NCBI GenBank assembly: GCA_000333855.2
Contig: CM007347.1
Coordinates: 936,930-978,369 of the forward strand
Direction: 5' to 3'
From: Endotrypanum monterogeii
Taxonomy: Eukaryota > Euglenozoa > Kinetoplastea > Trypanosomatida > Trypanosomatidae
DNA: 41,440 nucleotides
Below, piece by piece: positions 7,694 through 17,034 of this stretch. The notes under the pieces are model-generated. The model ran no database searches. It had not been told where the DNA came from and was given only the letters and a program-made list of their open reading frames with translations. Numbering within the stretch: position 1 is the stretch's first letter; the number at the start of each line of letters is the position of its first letter. A program made the position numbers and the translations under genes.

Positions 7694-10600
7694 TCAATCC
7701 ACGTTAATCACCTCCGCACACGACGGCACGCGACCTCCCGCCACAGACCTTGTGCCTGTGAGCGCAATGACGTGATCACTTTCGCTACTCGATGGCACCT
7801 CCGCCTTCAGGGGCAGTGGAAAAGAAATTTCACCGATCGGTGCAGTCTTGTCGGGAGCGCCTGTGCCGCCCACACCTCCAGCCCGCAATAGCAAGGAGCG
7901 ACTCAGCTCCTGAATACGGCCCACGCTCTCTAAGACGGCATTATCAGCGGCCTGGGGACCGGCACTGTCCTCATCTCTGTGCCGCTTGCGCTGGATCTCC
8001 TCATTCCCCACTAAACAAAAATACTGATCGTGAAGATGTCGTAGCAAAGACTCGCAGTAAAAAAGACCACGCGTCAGCCCCTCGTCAGACGAGAGCAGCG
8101 CCGTGCTCAACTCGTCTCCCAAGACTGATGCCGGAGCCTGCTCCTCTGCCTGATCGCTCTCCTCTGCCGCAGTGTGACGAGCCAGAAGCCACTTCTCCAT
8201 CTCGCACCACTGTGCCACTTCGCGGCGCCACAGTTCAACGCAGGGAAGTCGACAACCACCATTGTCACCATCGCTTCGAGCATCGCCCAACCCCTCGAGG
8301 ATACATGTATCGTTACCCTGCAGAAGCTCCATGAGTGAGTGAGTAGCATGTTCAGACAGTCGCAGGCTCTCCAGCGGCAGCGTCGTGCACTCTTCCATTA
8401 CGCGCAGCAGCGCAGCAGCAGCGTCTGCAAGACTGACGGGGTCGTCAGTGCGCACAGCCGCAGAGCCCTCGCCCGGTGCACAAGTTGTGCCTTGGAAGGC
8501 GAGGTCTGTCCATCGACGCACACAGGCAACCAGCACAGCGTCCCCAGTGCTATCCGTCAGCGGCACCACGGCGACCCCTTCGAGCAGGCGTGTGGCCACC
8601 CAACGCGCCACGTGAGAGTATGGTTGGCGGCATTGCATCTCCTCCTCCTCGCTCGCCCCTAGACCCTCCTCCTCGCAGGCTAATGACTGGAGAGTGTGCG
8701 TCAAGGAGGCTAATAGCGGCGCCAGAGACAACAAAACTGCCTTCAGCTTCACCCCCCAACACTCTGCAGCCTCTGCCTCCTCTGCATCTACAGGGTCAGC
8801 GCATCGATGCTGCGACACGGCAGCGACAAGAGCGCTCCATGCACGAGGTACACCGAGAAGGGACAGGGTAGCCCGGGCGCGTCGGGCTAGCTGTGCGGAC
8901 GTGGAGGGCATCCTCGTAGTAACGACAGACCCCTGCTCCTTCAAAGATATAAGAAGGTCACGCAGCTGTGTTGTGGCGTCGGTCACTGCTGACGCCCGAG
9001 AAGTGATTTCCGTTGCACTCATCTTGCTCACGCGAAGGTCAGCGGTGAGATAAGCCCTCATGACTGCCGTCAAGTATCCCACCACCCTCGAAGCCACTGC
9101 ACACACAGCCTGACCAGTGCACTCGGTTTGAGCGCCGGCTGCCGTGTCTGGAGAACGCACCCCCAGCACTGCCTCTCCATAGGACAGCAGTGCCACCGCT
9201 GAACAGATCCATTGGAGGGGGATTGCGTTCACCCCATGTGTGCCGCCGCGGTTAGCGAGCAGCTCTGGTTCAGTTCCGTCTCGGTCATCTGTAGATGGAT
9301 ATTGCTGCAGCCGCAAAAAGCCCTCAACAAGTAAAACAACGGCCCTGCGAAGATCGGCCAACACCCGTAGGAGGAGACGCACCAGAGGTAAGGCGGTGTT
9401 CGTGGAGGAGAATCTCTCCGAAAGCGGTAGAGCAGATGCTGGGTCAGCGATAGCCGCCTCTGCTCGGCAAAAAAGCAACGCCCATGCCTCGAGCACCATC
9501 AAGGAAATCGAGGACGAATGGGGCGTATCAGCGACAGACAACAGCACAAGAGATGCAAACCTCGTACTGGTCGCGAGCAGAACGGGTGTTGCAACTTCCC
9601 CATTTTGGAGCCCTGATGCACCTACATTCAACGCCGGTGCCGTGGCGTCCGGCCCCCAAGAGGGCTCATCTGGTTTCAGACCCGCTGCCGAGCATGCGAG
9701 TTTAACCCCCTCGTTCTGGTGAGGTGCATCGCACATGTGACGAAGCCACTGCAGCCACGCGATGGCGAGTGTGTCTGTCCACAGTGCACGCAATGACAAA
9801 GGAAACGCGCCGGGTGATGCGCCTGAGATGCCCTTGTGACAGATCACGTTCAGTGGCAACGCAGCTGTCCACGTCAGCACCTCCGCATGTAGTAACGAAA
9901 CAGAAGCCACAGGCGCGCGCGCTTGCTCCTCGCCAGGCGTACAGTGCATCCACCAGGTCAGACTCTTTATCATCAGCTCTTGAACCTCGAGGAGGACCAC
10001 CTTTGGGAAAGTCAGCGCTTGAGAAATCGCTGCCCCACATTCTGTGTATCGGGTACCGGAGTTACCATCCTGCTGCGCCGCGCCCGCGCCGGTGCTGTCG
10101 ACAGACGCCGCAGGAGCCCCTAACACGCCTCGCACAACGTGCAGATAGAGACTGAACGCTGCGGTGGCCGCTGCCATGCGCACTGCCACCCCGCCAGCCG
10201 CCGCCTCCTCCACCTCTCGTGATGTCGCTGTCGACACACACTGCGTCAGCAACCTCTCCACTACCCCGACAGGGGACTCGTGGCGGCACTGTGAAGGCAG
10301 GGCAGCGGAAGGTCCTGAAGTACCCCCACCACGCAGTGGCGACGGCGACGCAGCACCGTCCGTGTTCCCATCCACAGTACTACATGCTGCCCCCGTATTT
10401 GATGCACCGCTGTCAACACTCGTCATGGCACCGGCGGCCCTGCCAAGACAGTCAAAAATCGACTGAAGGCGCACTACAATATTGTCGTAGAGCAATCTAA
10501 CTGCCTCTGCGTCCCGCATACTCGTCGCGACCGTCACACACACAGCAAAGTACACCTGTACGAGTTGGTCAACCACAGCCGTCGATGCCGGTGTAAGAAG

Positions 10601-11056
10601 AAGAAACTCAGGGTGCGCTCGAACCGTAGAAACGACATGCGAGGCAAAAAAAGTAGCGAGGCGAACGCGCTTCTTATCGCTCCAATCATGTGTCAGCACG
10701 CCCCAGCGGAGCTGTTCGACCATGTGCCCGATAGCGGCATTGTAGAGAGCCGGCTGCACACCCTCGTCTGTGACAATAGTGAGAAGCAGTTTCCAGGCTG
10801 CGTTGAGCATCACCAACTTTTTCGGCGCGGCCTCCACTGTGGCGGTGGCGTCGCAGGCCTCCAATATACTAGATAACAAGGCCGGCGTGCAGTGTGAAGC
10901 CAAGTGCTGCGCCGATTCCACAAGTGGTGCCAAAGTGTCTGCACTTGCTCGACGCTGACACGCCTCGTTAAGAATGCGCACTGCCTCATCCACGTCAACA
11001 AGACGGGTTTCCGAGGGTGACATAGCCTGACGCGGAACCTTCGTGCCCTCACTCAT
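7694..11056 (-). CDS. hypothetical protein, 1120 aa
   Basis: Not recognised. The frame stays open upstream of 11056, but the only earlier initiator-like codon is TTG, so the first ATG at 11056 is taken. The protein is almost entirely helical in character, with long Leu/Ala-rich amphipathic stretches and short Gly/Ser/Thr-rich linkers (for example around residues 230-285). This resembles ARM/HEAT-type scaffold proteins, but no repeat is clear enough to name. No transmembrane segment, P-loop, zinc motif or signal peptide is visible. The C-terminal 100 residues carry a small basic patch (QRKRHRDED) that could serve nuclear import, then a short amphipathic helix. GC-rich third positions and the single very long frame leave no doubt that it is coding. 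Its function is unknown. Confidence 0.85.
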   Translation of the reverse strand: MSEGTKVPRQAMSPSETRLVDVDEAVRILNEACQRRASADTLAPLVESAQHLASHCTPALLSSILEACDATATVEAAPKKLVMLNAAWKLLLTIVTDEGVQPALYNAAIGHMVEQLRWGVLTHDWSDKKRVRLATFFASHVVSTVRAHPEFLLLTPASTAVVDQLVQVYFAVCVTVATSMRDAEAVRLLYDNIVVRLQSIFDCLGRAAGAMTSVDSGASNTGAACSTVDGNTDGAASPSPLRGGGTSGPSAALPSQCRHESPVGVVERLLTQCVSTATSREVEEAAAGGVAVRMAAATAAFSLYLHVVRGVLGAPAASVDSTGAGAAQQDGNSGTRYTECGAAISQALTFPKVVLLEVQELMIKSLTWWMHCTPGEEQARAPVASVSLLHAEVLTWTAALPLNVICHKGISGASPGAFPLSLRALWTDTLAIAWLQWLRHMCDAPHQNEGVKLACSAAGLKPDEPSWGPDATAPALNVGASGLQNGEVATPVLLATSTRFASLVLLSVADTPHSSSISLMVLEAWALLFCRAEAAIADPASALPLSERFSSTNTALPLVRLLLRVLADLRRAVVLLVEGFLRLQQYPSTDDRDGTEPELLANRGGTHGVNAIPLQWICSAVALLSYGEAVLGVRSPDTAAGAQTECTGQAVCAVASRVVGYLTAVMRAYLTADLRVSKMSATEITSRASAVTDATTQLRDLLISLKEQGSVVTTRMPSTSAQLARRARATLSLLGVPRAWSALVAAVSQHRCADPVDAEEAEAAECWGVKLKAVLLSLAPLLASLTHTLQSLACEEEGLGASEEEEMQCRQPYSHVARWVATRLLEGVAVVPLTDSTGDAVLVACVRRWTDLAFQGTTCAPGEGSAAVRTDDPVSLADAAAALLRVMEECTTLPLESLRLSEHATHSLMELLQGNDTCILEGLGDARSDGDNGGCRLPCVELWRREVAQWCEMEKWLLARHTAAEESDQAEEQAPASVLGDELSTALLSSDEGLTRGLFYCESLLRHLHDQYFCLVGNEEIQRKRHRDEDSAGPQAADNAVLESVGRIQELSRSLLLRAGGVGGTGAPDKTAPIGEISFPLPLKAEVPSSSESDHVIALTGTRSVAGGRVPSCAEVINVD

Positions 11057-11654
11057 CGTCTCCTGGTGTCTGTTTGCCCTTCTCTCGCTGCTACCTATCA
11101 ACAACCTTGAGTGTTAGGAGGACACATGTATCTGATTAAATGTTTTGGCTGCACCTCGTAGATGTGCTGGCAGACGACTTTGCAAAGGTACTAGGTTACT
11201 GGGAGAGGGGAATACGGAAGAAGGAAGAAACAGAAAAAGGCCTGGGGCCGATCGCTCACCCTCGGTCTAGAGCACTGCCGAGTTTGGCCACTGTGTACGC
11301 AAGAGGGAGGGATTTCCTTTTTCGTGTTTGTAGTCTACACCACACATTAATATGTGCAGCAATCCTTCCTCGGAGTGCTAGCGTAAGTAGCCCGTGAGTG
11401 CCCAAGTCTATATATTCTGAGATGGGTATCCCTCACACGACATAACAAACGGCAGAGGACGTCCCAGGAGAAAAAAGGGGGGCGGTATTGAGAAAAGAGG
11501 AACAAAGCCATCCCTGAGCCTGCATTGCCTTCCACCCACCCCCAAATCCAACTGCGCCCTTTTTTTCGTACTTCTAGTATGCTATGCTGCTCTCTACCCC
11601 CCCCCACGCATATACATACACGCACATGAAAAGGGGGCCGGAAGGTGTGCGTGT

Positions 11655-11679
11655 GTGGTGGTGGTGGTGGTGGTGGTGG
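11655..11679. repeat. (GGT)n trinucleotide repeat
   Basis: Eight or so GGT/GTG units follow a short TG run. The gap is non-coding on the sense strand, where the tract reads as ACC repeats. Confidence 0.9.
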
Positions 11680-12500
11680 ATCAAAGCCACTAAGCAACAA
11701 GAGTGCGGTGCTGAGACCGTATGAGGGAAGCCGGATGGTCTTCTCTTGTGGAAAGATGGACACAAACAGACAGGTTGTGGATATCACGATGAGGCAAGCG
11801 AGGGGGGAACTCGAGAGACTGGGGTGCAGCTCGCCACTCTACTCTTCACCCATCCCCTCATTTCCTTTTGCCGAAACCCAAGAACAGGTCTGCACTTCGA
11901 TTTTCGGCCGAAGATGCAAGATGCATCCTCAGTGTGCCTAAGGCTGCACACTTGTTGTTGTTGTTGTTAACTGACTCAAAGAAACAGCGATAGCCGAGAC
12001 GAAGACGTACGGCAGAGACATACAAAAGAAAAAAGCATCGAAAGAGGGAGAAAACAGTGTCCCTTGTCTACAGCGCAGGAAATCGAAGAGGAAGGCGTCC
12101 ACCTTGGTTTTCAACGTTGAGGGGCGCTCAGAGCGTGCCTCGTCTCCTCCCCACCGTCTCATTGGTATTGCACTAGTGATCTGTCACTCCGCTTCCCACA
12201 GCAACAAGTGTGCTTATTTCTCCTCCCAACCCTCTTATTGCATGTCATCACCATCACTACATGTTTTCTTTTGCTACACAAAAGCCAATGGCAAGTGGGC
12301 TTCGGGTCGTACCTCACTTACACAGACACGCCCATGCAGTCGAAACACCAGGAGAGTGTTGAAGTAACCTGTTTCGCTGCACCCATCCTCGCACAACAGC
12401 TTAGGAGGGCGGAAACAGGAAAACAGGAAGAGAAAACAGGGAAGGGACACAGAGAAACGGAAAGAGAAAATGAAAACAACAAACATATACATTCACACCA

Positions 12501-12543
12501 ACACACATACACACACACACACACACATATATATATGTGTGTG
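12501..12543. repeat. (AC)n(AT)5(GT)n compound microsatellite with a 24-bp palindrome
   Basis: An AC tract runs into ten alternating A/T bases at 12527-12536 and then into GTGTGTG. Positions 12520-12543 are self-complementary and purine and pyrimidine alternate throughout. Confidence 0.9.
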
Positions 12544-13190
12544 AGATACATCACAGCCATGTACAATCGGGTAAAAGAAAAAAAAAGAATCAAGTCATCG
12601 TCTGTCCATCCGAAAATGTATGTCTATTCTAAGTATCGGAAAAGGAGGAAAAAAAAAAAGAGAGGAGAGGACAAACGGCAAGACAGGAAACCTTCGTCTC
12701 AGATGCACGCGGAGATCAATTAAAAGTGCGAGAAGTATGTCGCGGAAGTAGTAGTGAGGGCGGCCGACTCATCGTCTGCCAGGCACACGAAAGAGTTGCG
12801 AGCCGATTAGGTAGGTGGTAGTGTAAAAGAAAAGCAAAGGAGAGAGACACATACACGAAGAAAAAAAAAATGAAGCGTGGCCTCGTGCGTGTCTGTGTGA
12901 GCACGTTTGTACATTCGGTGTTCCTTAAACGACTAATGGAGAAAACCCTATGTGGCTGGTGGTATCAAAGTGCGTGCTGCTTCCCAAAACCTATCCACAC
13001 ATAACCCGCCTAGGTAAGCGACAGCCTGACCTCCAGCGAATGCCACCCCAAAGGACACACGCACATAGGCAACCACACGTATGCGCATGATCTCCCTCGC
13101 CCCCCCCCCTCCAGTGACGTGCAACCGAAGCTCATAGGAAGAGCGCGAGGACAGGCCAACCGCTCAGCTGCTTCGTCCGCCATGGCCTTA

Positions 13191-15320
13191 CTAGGTGGAT
13201 GTAGTGTGCATGCGAAGAACGAGCGGCGGCGATGGTGGCAGGCGTACCTCACATGTGGAGGCGCAACCGCTGTCGCTGTTCGCAGTGTTGCGGCGGGCCG
13301 GCGAGGGAGTAGCGCCGGCAGCACACGAGATCGGACTGCTGCCCGTGCTGTTGGCACCCCCGTTGTTGTGAATATTTGAAAAGTCGACATTGCCCTCCCA
13401 GGCAGTGATCTTCGTGGCCACCGTGGCGACGGAGCTAAGCGCGTCATCCACCTCAGTCTCTCTTTTGGGCACGTGCGGCGTCGCTGTATCCAGAGGTGTT
13501 ATCTCGAAAGTCGCCGTTTTAGCCGATACCTGGGGCGCTGCACTTAACCCGGCCTCGGCATCCACTCCGGTAATCCACTCCACGACGGAAGCCAGCCTCT
13601 GCTCGAGTGCTGAGTGTCGCGCCTCCCAGGCCGCTTTGTCAGCCCTGTGATCGATGAGCAATTGATCCAGGGCGTGAGAGAGAAGATCGCACTGCCGTTC
13701 GGCCCGGGTCGCTCGTGCCAGCGCCGCCTCGCACTGACTCTGCAGATCGGCCCTCCTTTCTTGCTCCAGTGGCAACGTAGCGGGCACCGTGTCGTGGGTG
13801 TCGTGGCCGTGAAACAAGACTCGCGCAGAGGGCGGGGAAGAGGGAGAGTCAACTGTCGCTCGTGGAAGTTGACCAGCAGCGCAACGCGACGCTGTCATCC
13901 GCTCCTGAGAGAGTTTCGAAGGCAAGGAGAGAGAGCGCCTCATGGCGTGCTCAGTACTTCGCCGAGATGCCCCCGACCCGCCCTTTTCTTCTGACTTAAC
14001 ACCACGCAGCCCGTTCGCGCCCGCAAACGCATCGGGACTACGCGATGCGCACCGGCGTGCCGAGGAAGGCGGCTTCGATCCTGGAGCGCTCACCACAGGT
14101 CGCTGCTTCCTCGGCGGTTGCCGTTGATTCCAGGCCGGTCGGGCCTCTTCTATTGGGCGCGGATTCCATTGTAGGCGCGCGTTCTCGCGGTGAGCGGATT
14201 CTGAATGGCTGATGCTGTTACTTCGGAGCCCTGTGGCCCGGGGTGTCTCAGTTGACACCGCTGTCGCGAGACGCTGAAAAGTACATACCCCATCTTCCTC
14301 CTCCTCCTCCTGTACATGGGCCGCCGACGACACATACCCATCGCAGTAGTCCGGCCTCTCCGCACTTTCCGACCGCCGAGCTCGCGATACCCCAACGCAG
14401 CGGCTGTGCTGTAGACTGCTACGCAGCGCTCCTCCCGTCGCGTACAAATCGGTAGACGGTGGGCGCGGGTCAGGGGAGGTGGTGCTGGAACGCTGATGTA
14501 TACTAGACACGCTTTCCGGGGCCCGTCGACCAAGAGAGGTGTCGGCTTTGGCGCGCGCGGCCCCAGTCGCAGTGGACCGTAGAAATCTGGTTTCCCCGGA
14601 GAAGTCTGACATGAGTGACGGATCGCGCAACCGTGAGAGTGCTGTTGATCGCTTGGGTGCATCGTTTGAGGGATTCCGTGTGGCATCGGAAAACTCGGCA
14701 CCTAGAGGGTGGTGCCCCGGAGGGGACGAGGACAAGTTCTGACGGTTCGCAGCACCCGAAACCGCTCCCTTTTCCCAGTCGAGTATGCCAGCGCTGCACT
14801 CCAGAGATTTACCGGTGCAGCTTGCGCGGACGTGTTGCACAAGGTGCTCTACGAACCCCTCTTGCTGAAGAAGAAGCCCATCAGCGGGGAAGTTGATGGT
14901 GAGTGCATCCGACCCCACGATTGATGACGGCACCGGAAGCGTAGGAGAGGAAGACGATTGCAGTGCGCCACCACTCTGTCCTGTCGGCTCCTCCAGCTGA
15001 CACAGCTCATTGTATGACTTGCCCTCGCTGCCGCCACGGCTCCTCTGCCCCCATTCATGCCACGGAAGTGACTCCACTAGGGCAGAAGTCTCGGTACCGC
15101 ATTCATGCACGCAAACACCCGTCTCAGAAAAACGTGATGCACCCGCGGGGCCGCCAAATTCCCCGAGGAGTCGAGGATTAGAAAAGCGACGTCTCATGCT
15201 CGTGGAAGACGAGCAAGCGGCTGCCTTGGCCACCGCAGGGTCACCACCAGGAGAGCTCAGCGTCGGAATCTTCACTGATGGTGCAGCAGATGCGAAGTTT
15301 GGATCACGTGCAGTAAACAT
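13191..15320 (-). CDS. hypothetical low-complexity protein with C-terminal coiled coil, 709 aa
   Basis: Not recognised. The ATG at 15320 is the first ATG after a good sense polypyrimidine tract and AG near 15460, with no upstream ATG in that leader. Residues 1-510 are Ser/Arg/Pro/Ala-rich and look disordered, with many RS and SR pairs and an acidic run (VQEEEEEDG). Residues about 520-582 form a convincing coiled coil (Leu/Ala heptads with Arg, Glu and Gln), followed by a further disordered tail. This architecture is common among trypanosomatid cytoskeletal and scaffold proteins, but nothing here allows a function to be stated. Strand and context fit the array. Confidence 0.8.
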   Translation of the reverse strand: MFTARDPNFASAAPSVKIPTLSSPGGDPAVAKAAACSSSTSMRRRFSNPRLLGEFGGPAGASRFSETGVCVHECGTETSALVESLPWHEWGQRSRGGSEGKSYNELCQLEEPTGQSGGALQSSSSPTLPVPSSIVGSDALTINFPADGLLLQQEGFVEHLVQHVRASCTGKSLECSAGILDWEKGAVSGAANRQNLSSSPPGHHPLGAEFSDATRNPSNDAPKRSTALSRLRDPSLMSDFSGETRFLRSTATGAARAKADTSLGRRAPESVSSIHQRSSTTSPDPRPPSTDLYATGGALRSSLQHSRCVGVSRARRSESAERPDYCDGYVSSAAHVQEEEEEDGVCTFQRLATAVSTETPRATGLRSNSISHSESAHRENARLQWNPRPIEEARPAWNQRQPPRKQRPVVSAPGSKPPSSARRCASRSPDAFAGANGLRGVKSEEKGGSGASRRSTEHAMRRSLSLPSKLSQERMTASRCAAGQLPRATVDSPSSPPSARVLFHGHDTHDTVPATLPLEQERRADLQSQCEAALARATRAERQCDLLSHALDQLLIDHRADKAAWEARHSALEQRLASVVEWITGVDAEAGLSAAPQVSAKTATFEITPLDTATPHVPKRETEVDDALSSVATVATKITAWEGNVDFSNIHNNGGANSTGSSPISCAAGATPSPARRNTANSDSGCASTCEVRLPPSPPLVLRMHTTST

Positions 15321-15459
15321 TGTTTAGATCCCGTCAATTTGTAATCCTGTATCGAAGCACTGCTTGTTTGGGTACAAACGTATCCCTGTTGATTTGCTTT
15401 CCCTTCTCCCCTTTTTTTCTCTATTCGCGGAGTGCTGTGAAAGCACACGTCTCCACTTT

Positions 15460-15501
15460 CTCAAAAACCGACAATGAAAAAAGGAGGAAAGAAAGAGATT
15501 T
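15460..15501 (-). promoter_or_regulatory. candidate trans-splice acceptor for the 709-aa gene
   Basis: The sense strand reads a T/C-rich stretch (ctctttctttcctccttttt, then a second T-run) before the first AG at 15461-15460. The leader to the ATG at 15320 is about 140 nt and contains no upstream ATG. Confidence 0.55.
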
Positions 15502-15531
15502 GAGCAGTGACACGAACAAGGAAGGAAACCG

Positions 15532-15559
15532 TTTGTGTGTGTGTGGGGGGGGGGGGGGG
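15532..15559. repeat. (TG)n followed by G15
   Basis: A TG run ends in 15 consecutive G (15545-15559). In the minus-strand transcript it reads as poly(C) followed by CA repeats. Confidence 0.9.
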
Positions 15560-15752
15560 TGCGAGGAGGGAGTCAAAGAGGAGTGGTTGTAGCAGCTTAA
15601 CTTTGTATGTTCGTTCCTGTCTCAAATGCAATAATGTTTACACTTTCCAAGTGATGGATGGGCGTTCTAAAAAGTATCTAAGATTGACCTTCCCACGTTG
15701 ATGTATCTCTCTGCTACCTCTCACTGGTGAGACCTCAGAAGTCAGTAACAAG

Positions 15753-15781
15753 TGTGTATGTGTGTGTGGGGGGGGGGGGGG
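15753..15781. repeat. (TG)n followed by G14
   Basis: This is a second tract of the same design as 15532-15559: interrupted TG repeats ending in 14 consecutive G at 15768-15781. Confidence 0.9.
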
Positions 15782-17034
15782 ATTTATGTACAAATATAGA
15801 GATTGGCAAGAACGAACCACCTGAAATCAAACTATATATATGTATATATATATGTGTGTGTATGTGTATGTGTATGTGTTTGTATGTATATATGCGTGCT
15901 TTTGACCCTCGAGTATTGAGAGAATCTGAGATAATCGTTTACTTAAAAAAAAATTAGAAAAAGAACGGATCGGAGATGCGGACAGCTGGTGCCAAGTCAG
16001 TACAGGGGAGAGAGAAGTATCTATGAATCTACTCAGCGTTGTCTTGGCGCTACTGCCCTCTCTAGCCTTTCTGTACGCACTCGCTATACTTTTTTTCTTT
16101 ATATGTATCCCCTGTGTGAAGTGGTATGCACTTTCCAGTTGCATGGAACAGCTTCGTTTGAATCAGAAGAACGTGAGCGAGTAGAGCATACAGGTGAAAA
16201 CAAAGGAACAAGAGGAGAAAGAAAGTGAACGTGTGTGTGTGTGTATGCTTGTATGTACACCAGATAAAAACATTTTTAAAAGAGCCCCACGATGCTCGCA
16301 AGGACGGAAGGGGGAAAGAGAAAGCGAAGACAGATGCGTGTGGGGGTGCGGGTGAGTGGGTCGGGGGGTGGATGCGTATGGGTGGCTACTACGTTCTTTC
16401 AGCTTCTGTCGCTCAGCGTGTAGTAGATGCGTTCGAAGATTTACCTCTTGCAACGTGAAGCGCACGGCATGGGGAAAAGAAGGGGAGGAGGGCGAGCAAC
16501 AGCAAGAGGTGCGAACCTGCACTAGTGCCTCTGACGCATACAGATACATACGCCCCCTTCCTCACCTTCGGCCCCGTTCTCCGGCTGCACCACTCTAACA
16601 CTTCCCCCGAATTCGAGATCACACTCACCACTGCTTGATTTCTAGGCTTGAAAGAAACAAGTCCGAGCCTCTCCCTCTCATTGATAGACTCGTAGACGTG
16701 AACAGGAAAAAAAAAAAACGTATCAGTTGTGTAGACAGAAACCCACAAAAAAAAAAAAACGACTCAGCAAAGGAAGAATCTAAGATGAAATTATCGTAAA
16801 GTGATGGGGAGTAGTATAAATACAGGAAGGAAGAGGAGAAACGAGGCAGCAGAGACACCGTAAACCTCACAGATCTAGATAAAAATAAATATATATATTG
16901 TTTAAGGAGAAGAGGTACATTACAGCACAGCAGGCTCACGAAAAGCACGCTGAAAAGGGATGTACAGATACCTCATCCAATATCTAGAAGAGCGAGCAAA
17001 GGAAAAAAGAATCCCCGCGCACACACCGCTCTCA

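Larger units (their letters stand above)
11057..13190. other. 2.1-kb intergenic region
   Basis: This is the longest gap inside the array, between the low-complexity coiled-coil gene and the 1120-aa gene. Short frames on both strands look like chance. It contains a (GGT)n run at about 11655-11679, a TTG run near 11953-11968 and the AC/AT/GT palindromic microsatellite at 12501-12543. It must hold the 3'UTR and polyadenylation sites of the upstream gene and the acceptor of the downstream one. Confidence 0.6.
15321..17034. other. 1.7-kb intergenic region rich in simple repeats
   Basis: This is the gap between the PH-domain gene and the 709-aa gene. It carries two TG-then-poly(G) tracts (15532-15559 and 15753-15781), a mixed TA/TG tract at about 15832-15895, a TG tract near 16229-16244, and poly-A runs near 16706-16718 and 16747-16759. 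No frame on either strand looks coding. Confidence 0.65.
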
